From assembly GCF_014633365.1 (NCBI RefSeq), contig NC_068341.1, positions 42,798,044 through 42,862,043 of the forward strand: a stretch of DNA of 64,000 nucleotides. Reading direction: 5' to 3'. The position numbers and the translations under genes were made by a program. The notes beneath the pieces were generated by a model. The model did not search any database. It was not told the origin of the DNA and saw only the letters and a program-made list of their open reading frames with translations. This document shows positions 56,106 to 64,000 of this stretch, piece by piece. This DNA comes from Diospyros lotus (taxonomy: Eukaryota; Streptophyta; Magnoliopsida; Ericales; Ebenaceae). How positions within the stretch are numbered: the first letter of the stretch is position 1; each line of letters opens with the position of its first letter.

Positions 56106-56366
56106 TTAGTCTTCAGGACATAACTCCACTGACAAAGGAAGAACTTCATGGGGTGATACTCTTTGGGTGCCCAGGTTCATGTTCGAACCCTGGCTAGGGG
56201 GAAGTTCAGCAGCTAAAGCAATCATGAAAGTTAAAAACTGCTTACCATCCTTACGTTTGCGGCCGGATTAGGGATCGAATTGACCGCTGACTCATTTGAT
56301 TTACATCTCCTGCTGATATCGTGGAGCCGAACAGTGGAGTGCGCTTGTGATGATGCGTTAATGAAA
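56106..56366 (+). mobile_element. tRNA-derived SINE-like insertion
   Basis: A 261-bp insert between two AAAAATTAAAAA copies (56094-56105 and 56367-56378), absent at the matching place in unit B (about 39170-39185). It contains CAGGTTCATGTTCGAACCCTGG, a good pol III B box in a tRNA T-arm-like hairpin. An A box is not clear. The right end is A-rich (GAAAAAAAATT), as in SINEs mobilised by LINEs. Confidence 0.7.
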
Positions 56367-56378
56367 AAAAATTAAAAA

Positions 56379-57885
56379 GAACATGAAAACAATAAAGAAA
56401 ACATGGCCTTAATTTTTGTTTATTTTTTAAAATTATGTTAAATGAGTTATGAATTAATTTTATTTATTAGGATTTTTGATAAAACTAGGATCATTGCCAA
56501 TTTATGTTTGTTTGAATTGATTTTCTTTATATGTTCAAAGAATTTCTTATTAATATTAAAGTTATTAAATATCTAATCAATATTTAATTAATTTATTATT
56601 ATAAAATGAGACTTTAAGAAAATTTTCATAATTTGATTAAGGTAAGAAATTTTATAAGAAAATAATTAAAATGGGAGTAAAGACTTGATTTGTGTGAAAT
56701 TAAATTAAATAGCCATTGATCAAAATAAATTGATTGATATTTATTATTATCATTATTAAAAAATAAAAAAATAAGTATTAATTAATATAATTGATATGAC
56801 TCGAAAGAAAATATCAATTAATTTAGAATTGTTTAACCATTGGGTAAATAATTAAAATTAAATTATTAAACAAATAAATTAAATAAAATTTATTTAAGTC
56901 CTATCATCCATCCATACTTTTTAAGAAAAGCACAACTATTTTCATTAAAGCCCATCAACTTTGTGGTTTTGTATATTTACCCTAAAACAAAAAAATATTA
57001 AAGAAGCACTTTTATGTGCTTTTAGCATTAATAAGCACAATAGCACACTTGGTTACCAAAATGTCATTTTTTTCAACACTATTTTTACAACATAATAACT
57101 ATGCGATTAATGTCAAATCAGTCTTCAAGTAATATACTCATTACAAATAATCTCTTTTAATAAGTAGGGTTACACTAATCATGAAAACAATTCAAATCTT
57201 TTTTGTAAATTTCTAATTTTATTCAATCATTTTAATTTTGACAATTAGATCCATCAACTCAATCAGATACAATTTTATTCAATATCTAAAATCGATTTAG
57301 AAAAAATGTATTTATATTGATTTGACCTGCCAAATGTCATATAATAATAATATTTGTAACATCTACATATATACATATAAAAAATATATATATAACCTAT
57401 AAAAAAAATTATATATAACCAATTACAATTTTTTTACTAATATATATATATATGTATGAATCTTATAAATATTATTATTATATAAGACATGACATGTCAG
57501 TAAACACATATTTTCTAAATCAATTACACCTAATTGATCCAATTTGAACCTAATTATCAAAATTGAAATGATTGGATAAAATTGTAAATTCATAAAAAAA
57601 AAAAAAATTATCTACATAGTTATCCTTTATAAGTACTGGGGTTCTTGAAGTAATTTTCTTAAACTTTGGGTTAGTTCACTTAGTTTCAAACATTTTTCTT
57701 AAACTGTTAGTTTCACGTGTAACAAATAAAATCAAAATCTCTACAATGTTGTTAATCAGATGCGTGCAAACCAGAGATGATCTGTTGTCCACGCGACGTA
57801 AGCATGCACCCTCTTTGAGTTTGTCCGCGTACGTTATGTTAATTGATATCTAGTATCTACAGTATAGTCTGATAGAGATCTGTTA
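56379..57885. other. A/T-rich intergenic DNA and 3' flank of the partner gene
   Basis: Aligns to 39190-40743 in unit B. TA-rich tracts at about 57360-57480. No gene seen. Confidence 0.45.
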
Positions 57886-60800
57886 CTATGCTGCATCAGC
57901 ATCATCGTCATCTACCTGTGTCGGCTTCTGATTCATCATGAACCTCCAGCTGTCCCCCTCCTCTATTTCCCATTGTTTCTTCAGCTCATAGATGGCTTTT
58001 GATGCCGCTACAGCAATCGTCGGGTTGCTGTCTTCTGCCAGCCTCTGCACGCAGATCCACAGACAATACGAGGCATTGGCAGCCGGGAGCCAAAGAGAAG
58101 GAGCGAACTCAACAGATATCAAGGCTCAAAGGCCATTTGTTCGAGAAATCAAACCTGCAATGCTCCCATGCCTGCAGTGCCGGACTTGAGATTTTGGGAC
58201 CCTGAGACAAAATATAAAAATAGGCCCCAAATCGCAACAACTAACTGCTAAAATTTGAAGGCTTGAACTTGAAAACTGAAGTAGATTTGAAACAAATCTG
58301 AAATTTGAAGGTTTGAAGCAGATGCAGATTTAGCCGGCGAGGGCGAGCGACGGAGGGTGAGAGAGAGGCAGTGCGATGAAGCCACAGAGCGAGAAAGAGG
58401 CAGTGATCAACGGAGAGAGAGCCACCACCACCGGCCCCAAGGGCGAGGCGAGTCGGTGAAGGCAACTGAGTAGCGAGAAGCGAGAGAGCGAAGGGCGACT
58501 GGCGACGGAGTAGCGAGATAAGAGAGAGGCAGCAAGCGACAGTTCGACGGAGCAGCGAAAGGGGAAAGCGAGGGCAAGCCACCGACGGCGAGGACGAACG
58601 CGAAGCCAGGAGTGACGGACGAAGCAAGAGAGGCAGCGAAAGCGAGAGAAGGAGAAGAGCAGGGTGAAGCTTTGCAGAGGGGGAGGGGAGGGCCTGGGCA
58701 GTGGGCAGTGGGCCCTTACAAGAGGGAGGTTTGGCCCCCTAAATAGTTAATAAATAGTTAATTTTTCATGAGCTCTGAGGGTTGTCTCATGGAAGGTCCA
58801 GCCCTGCATGCCTGCATTTCCAAGAGTCCACATGGATGGTGCTGTTGCTAATGCGTTGGCTAATGCTTTTCTGCACCCAGAAAACCATGATTAAAAATCC
58901 ACAAATAATTAACCAAAAAAAAAGAAGAAAATGGTTGTCGCTTAAAATATGGGTAAGATTTTGAAGGGTGTTTTTGGTGTATTGGGCTCCCTGTTTTGTG
59001 AGGATCGGGGGGATGCTGTGCTTGTACAGAGCCCTCCTCCCTTTGCTTTTCTGCAAAGAGGCTACCTGGTTTACCCGACTCGAATCTATGACCATCTGGT
59101 CACAATAGAGCAACCTCGCTGTGGTACCAAATAAGGGAAAAATTAAGGACAAAAAATTCAAATTTCACCAAGGCAGCTGGAACTACTACCTCCATTCGAT
59201 ACTCATGCCTAAAACACTAACAACTCGCGAGCATAGTTTCATTGCGGGTTTCATTTCTACATAAATGAAAATGACAATGAGAAAATGAGTGGAAAAGTTC
59301 ATCCAAGGGAGACAACGGAAATGGACAACCAGGACCAGATATGTAGATCCAAATCCCATCTCTAGTGATATGTAGAACCATTGCCCTTGATACTTTAATA
59401 GTGGACCGGTAAGTACCCCTTCTCAATCTTCTGTTTATGTATTTTGGGAGGGGTGAGGGGGAGTTAATGGCATAAACTTTAGGATGTTAAAATCTTTGCG
59501 CCGACTATCAGATGCACAATGACAAGAACCAGGAGAAAGTCTTGAATGGGTAGCATGCTATTTTAATATTTAATTCTGCTTCAAGACATGGATATATTTT
59601 TCCACTTAATGCTGCTTAATCAACTAGATATATCGGCAGAAAGCTTACCTAGTATTGACGTCAGGAGAACTCGAACACTCGGCCAATAAAGATACACTAC
59701 TTTTTCCATTCATTGCATCAAGATCTATAAGTGTAGCAATCAACAACTCTAGCTGTTTTGGGATGGAGAAAGAAGAGGTAAATAGACCGAGATAGAGACC
59801 ATATATAACATCCATAATTCACTTTCTACTTCCTCTTACGGAGAAAATGTAATGCTTAACTAACCCATACCTCCTCAGGATCAGTATAATCAATTCCGTC
59901 AGCTTCAGATAGTGCAGATGCCATGCTCCGGTAGGCCTCCTGCACAGTCAAAAAATGGTACCATCAGACACTTCTGCCGGAAAGAACCTGAAAGGAGAGC
60001 ACCAGAAAGAACCTGAATGGCAGAAATGCGATCTGCAGATACTTCTCCCGGAAAGAAGTCAAGAGTTCTGCCATTCTTTTCGATCGTTATACACCCTTCA
60101 ATTCCATGCCATCACCTAATTGAGGGCATCTTTTCCTGGACACATAACAGGGTTCCAAAGAAACCCACAAAAAAAAAAAAAAAAAAATCAGCATTTAAAG
60201 TACCAAGTCCTAAGACATTTTTAACTTTCTGTTTATCCTTTCTTAAATGGAAATATAAACCTCCACCAGATTAACTTACAGCTTGTACATCTTGCTCAAC
60301 ATCATGTCATGGATGTTTTTGACAAACTGTTGAACAGTAGAACAACAAAATAAACTCCGAAGGACATGACAACCAAAGAGTAGATAAAATATTTACAACA
60401 GGTATAAGTAACACGTAGAATGGTAGATTTTTATTTTATGAAATTAATCGGATCCACTGATTTCATGCAAAGTAAAACAATACAGAATTAGTCACACCTC
60501 CAAAGCCATTAAAGCATCTTCCATTGCACGTTGCTTGGCAAAGAAATCAGCACGCCGCAAGTCAGCCTGAGAGGGAGAAAAAAGAATCGGTTTTTTTTTA
60601 ATGTACATATCTTATTGAATGTTAAAATATATTTCTTCATAATTGTTAATACATGAAAATCAACCGTGGTATATACAAACAACCATCAAACATTACCCAA
60701 CATTTACAATCAACCATGGTATATACAAGGTCATACAATATCATGTGTCAAATCAAGCATCAAATAAAGATTTGCAGAAATTATAAAGAAAGCACCTCCA

Positions 60801-61300
60801 AAGCTCCATCACTCCAATGCTTATCAGCAGCACTCTTCAATCTAGATTGAGCTTTGTCTCTTAAAATCTAATAAGAATACAAGATCATAAGAAATTTAGC
60901 AACAAAGAAACTATGTGGCATATGACTATAACTGAAGCAGAGAAATGGATGTCTTTAAGGTACATACAGTAGCAATATGATGAAGTCTTTCAGCTTTTTT
61001 CTTCACGTCATGGTCAATTTTCTGGGTATCCTTTCTCGCTCGAGCTACCAAGCAAAATGTCACAAAAAAGAACACTTGGTTGAGGTCATGACGCCAAGAG
61101 TAACATATTAAAAGACTTGTGATACCAATTCAATGACCTTAATCATTTTCTCTAAATTTAGGAAGTTGATGGGAGTCATGGGACTTGCAGAAGTACTGAT
61201 CTAGCACAGAAGGTAAAAGAAATTACCATCCAGCTTAAGAAACCCTGAACCAATAATAGCAACATCTTGGCGAGCACGAGCATCCAACCTCATTATCCCG
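57886..61300 (-). pseudogene. Unidentified conserved plant gene, copy C (hAT in exon, frame break)
   Basis: The most complete exon series, minus strand, 5' to 3': 61227-61300, 60968-61044, 60796-60867, 60498-60566, 60280-60326, 60013-60135, 59871-59939, 59649-59752, then an exon split as 58815-58870 and 58155-58174, then 57886-58044. The two exons lost from copy B read EAYRSMASALSEADGIDY and LELLIATLIDLDAMNGKSSV, and their phases fit the rest. A 632-bp hAT element interrupts the penultimate exon. Exon 60013-60135 is 5 nt longer than in copy B (AATTC near 60099-60104), putting a TAA in frame. The first exon of copy B has no counterpart: homology stops at about 61615, in a fusion to the LINE remnant. 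Family not recognised. Confidence 0.78.
58175..58806. mobile_element. Non-autonomous hAT element inside a partner-gene exon (632 bp)
   Basis: Ends CAGTGCCGGAC and GTCCAGCCCTG form imperfect terminal inverted repeats. The perfect 8-bp duplication CATGCCTG is at 58167-58174 and 58807-58814. Copy B has one uninterrupted CATGCCTG in the same exon at about 41034. The interior is GAGAG/GCGAG purine-rich (58330-58680), like the other hAT element at 54657. No transposase. Confidence 0.88.
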
Positions 61301-61528
61301 CTGAAAACAATTAGCAAACAATAAGCATGCATTCCTAAGTTAGCAAACAGTGCTATAAAATATTGCACGAAATTTTTGTAGATCTCCTATATAAAATTAC
61401 ATTAGGAAATTACTGAGTGCCAAGGTTCTTGGAGGTGGAGAGTTACTTCACATGCTTCCATATGCTCCATTGGGCCAGTCAGAAAAAAGAAATTGGCTTG
61501 GGTCTATAAATGCCCATTCCTCATTGCA

Positions 61529-61561
<33 letters not shown>

Positions 61562-61614
61562 AAAGAGCAATGAAGAGTGACAAGCTTATTCTAAGTAGGC
61601 AACTATGAGCTATC

Positions 61615-61851
61615 AGAAAAGAAATCAACAAACACCCCACGGGATGCCAGTGATCATGCCATAGAAATATCCTACAACCATCGCCTATATACCACCCAAA
61701 GAATTGATGAACCTTACCCCTAAATTGGAGAAATTTACGCCAATATCAAGGGCAGGAATAAGGGTTGAAAGGAACCAAAAACATGATTCTCTAATGGGAT
61801 AAGAGTGAATTCAGAAGAAGCCTGCATAAGACACCAAATGAGTTAAGCAAC
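61615..61851 (-). pseudogene. LINE remnant beyond unit C
   Basis: Begins AGAAAAGAAATCAACAAACA, matching 43975 onward, and has no CACTA insertion: ATGCCATAGAAATATCC runs through. The zinc-binding part seen at 43400-43970 is missing because of a deletion fusing it to the partner-gene intron. It ends in GCAAC at 61847-61851. Confidence 0.5.
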
Positions 61852-62557
61852 TGTTAATGTTGTGTGCCCTGATGTTAGATATGGATGACATCTAGCGGGG
61901 TTGTTTTAATGCATTAATTGTGTTTTTGTATAAATCTATAAAAGGTAAAGTTTTATTCATTCGTTTTTTTTCCAATCAATTATACGAACGAGTCCCTAAA
62001 TTTTTAGTGTAAGAATTTTATTCTCAATATGTTGAGACTGTGTGAAAAGATTATCTGATAACAGAATAACAGAATATCTTAAACTATTCCTAGTTTTTAG
62101 ATTTTTTGGATGGGTGATTCGATTAAACGAGCATGGACTAACACAGGGGTTATTACCTTGTTCGATATGGGGATACCGATGGGAGGATGGTGTGTCACGC
62201 ACCATATGACATGAGATGTCACTAGTAAATCTGTGGGTGTTTGTTGGGGAACAATCAGCCGAATGTAACACCGATGACTGACCATATGTCATGGTGGAGA
62301 ATGGTCATTTCATTAAGTTGTGATGGTGTGTTAATCCTTAAACTTGAACTAGCGTGGTTATTTTATGTATTGATGTGCGGGATTTGCTAATGAGCCGAAC
62401 CATCCAATTGAGAAGTGGAAACGTTCATTTATGTGGTTCCGTATTGCTGGTATATGAAGACAGGTTGGGAATAGGATATGTCGCTCTCATCGATATTTGA
62501 TGGGTTAAATGTCCTATGTGATCTACTATTGATCTGATGGGACAGTCCATGGTCAGG
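61852..62557 (+). mobile_element. Solo LTR family 1, 5' remnant
   Basis: Starts TGTTAATGTTGTGTGCC, closest to the copy at 44221. Homology ends at GTCCATGGTCAGG (62557), about 700 bp in, where other sequence begins. Confidence 0.68.
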
Positions 62558-62890
62558 TTTAATATCCCGTATTTTTTGTAAATCCCATAATTTTGGAGAT
62601 AAATAATAGTTATTGATTTCGGTATTTGAGGTCATTATGGAATATTTGAAGAAATGGATAATTAATTATTTTATTTAGAAATATTTTGAAAATTGAAGAG
62701 AATATCTCTTTTTCATTTTTTTATGTTGGCTTTAGAAATTGAAGGAATATATGAATGATGACCCTTGGAAATTGAAGGAATATGAATGATGACCATTTGG
62801 AAATTGAACTTTTAGAAATTGAAGGAATAAACATGATGATCCTTAAAAATTGAACCCTTAGAAATTGAAAAAATATGAATTATGACCCTT
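62558..62890. mobile_element. Possible second LTR-type insertion, left edge
   Basis: TTTAATATCCCGTATTTTTT resembles the TGTAATATCCC start of Ty3/Gypsy LTRs. It is followed by three to four diverged ~45-bp repeats of GAAATTGAAGGAATA with ATGATGACC. It is broken by the CACTA element at 62891 and its right part is not in the window. Confidence 0.4.
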
Positions 62891-64000
62891 CACTACAAGA
62901 AATTCAGCATTTAATGACGGATTTTTTAGTGACGGAATTGCGACGGATTGTAAAAAACAAAAATTTTGTGGATTAGCAACAGAATTTAGCGACGGAAAAA
63001 AAATTCAGTCGCTAAAATAGAAAAATTAAAGAAAAAAAAAATTGCAACGAATTACTTTTCCGTCGCTAATTTTAGCGACGAATTACTTTTCCATCACTAA
63101 TTTTAACGACGGAAAATTTTTTTCGTCGCTAAATTTTAATAATAAAAAAATAAAAATTACATTTTTAGATAGAGACGGAATTTATTTTCTGTCATTAATT
63201 TTACCGACGAAATTTATTTTTCGTCGCAAATATTAGAGAAGGAAAATAATTCCGTTGCTAAAGTTTAAAATAAAAAAAAATTAATATTAGTTTAAATAAA
63301 AAAAATAAAAAATTAAATTTTGTGACAGATTTAATATTCTGTCACTACTTTTAGCGACGCAAAACTATTTTCGTTGCTAAAAAATTAAATTTTAATTGTA
63401 ATTTTTTTTGCTATTCAAATATAGAGATGGAAAGTTTTTTTCGTCGCAAATTTTAAAAATAAAAAATTAAAATTTAATATTAGCTTAAAAAACAAAAAAT
63501 AAATAAATAAATTTAGGGACGGATTGTCCGAATCTATCGTTGATATAGTGATGGAACTTTTAATCCATCCCTGAATTTAATTTGTTATTTATTAATTTAA
63601 TTAATTTATAAATATTTAAATATATAAATATTAAATTCTATAAGAAATTAAATATATTAATGTATATTTAAAAGATTAAATATACATTTAAACATGAGAT
63701 GAATATAAAAAAATTAATTTATAAAATTTAAATAAATATATTAAATTTAAAAATCATAATATTACTAAATTCTAAATACATCAATTAATATATTTCATGT
63801 GCATAAAAATAAAAAGAAAACAATATCGAGAAATTATATTATATAGAAAAGAGTTTATGAGCTATCTTGTCAATGTTTTTGTTCTCTATAATTAGGAGAA
63901 TTATATAAAAATGAAACAATTAAACGTATAATTAAGTCATTCACAATAAATAATAAAAAAATAAAATATTTATTTAATATATTTATGTAGCGCTCATTAA
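62891..64000. mobile_element. CACTA transposon, third element, cut by the window end
   Basis: Begins CACTACAAGAAATTCAGC, a perfect CACTA terminus, after CTT, the expected left 3-bp target word. Subterminal TTAGCGACGG and CCGTCGCTAA words and short hairpins (for example around 63061-63128) continue to about 63560, then A/T-rich DNA. The right end lies beyond 64000. It is a separate insertion of the same family, at a different site from copies 1 and 2. Confidence 0.8.

Noticed and set aside
58241..58627. 128-codon minus-strand frame inside the second hAT element
   Set aside because: It is Ser/Leu/Arg-rich low complexity from the GCGAGAG core. It does not resemble a transposase.

Overview
The window is nuclear DNA of a flowering plant. 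The signs are intron-containing cytochrome P450 genes of a plant-only type, a background very rich in A+T with GC-rich coding exons, and a dense layer of typical plant transposons (CACTA, hAT, Helitron, LINE, SINE-like and LTR elements). I cannot name the species. No prokaryotic or organellar gene organisation is present.

The backbone is a repeated genomic unit that appears three times in the same orientation. Each unit carries, from left to right: a LINE remnant split by an LTR; the 3' flank of a P450; a two-exon CYP92-like P450 on the minus strand; a long shared intergenic stretch with a ~40-bp minisatellite and a second solo LTR; a GC-rich island; and a multi-exon fragment of an unidentified conserved plant gene, also on the minus strand. 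The P450s are at 3995-5936 (A), 32118-34048 (B) and 48771-50703 (C). B and C read open over 527 codons. A has a single in-frame TGA in exon 2 plus a Gly-to-Asp change next to the heme cysteine, so it is probably a recent pseudogene. The partner gene is broken in all three units, each time differently: copy A (18.5-19.5 kb) keeps only early exons, copy B (40.7-43.4 kb) has lost two exons, and copy C (57.9-61.3 kb) has a hAT element inside one exon and a frame-breaking indel in another.

Because the units are paralogous, most insertions can be read against an empty site in a sister unit, with exact ends and target-site duplications (TSDs). Left to right these are: CACTA elements (65-1407, 20096-22180, and one cut by the window end at 62891), a SINE-like insert (6781-6962), a chromovirus-like LTR (7688-9846), a Harbinger-like MITE (10193-10919), a long solo LTR nested in another solo LTR (13615-16327 within 11772-16371), a small MITE (18149-18332), a 7.3-kb Helitron tract carrying pieces of a calcium-dependent protein kinase and a kelch protein (24675-31973), a 551-bp solo LTR (51502-52052), two hAT elements (54657-55712 and 58175-58806) and a tRNA-like SINE (56106-56366).

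The only apparently functional protein genes are P450-B and P450-C, probably ER-anchored monooxygenases of specialised metabolism. The window opens and closes inside the same LINE+LTR junction that precedes each P450, so the array may extend beyond both ends. I found no wholly new system. The most interesting material is the Helitron tract with captured gene pieces, the hairpin-repeat CACTA family, and the parallel decay of the partner gene beside an expanding P450 array.
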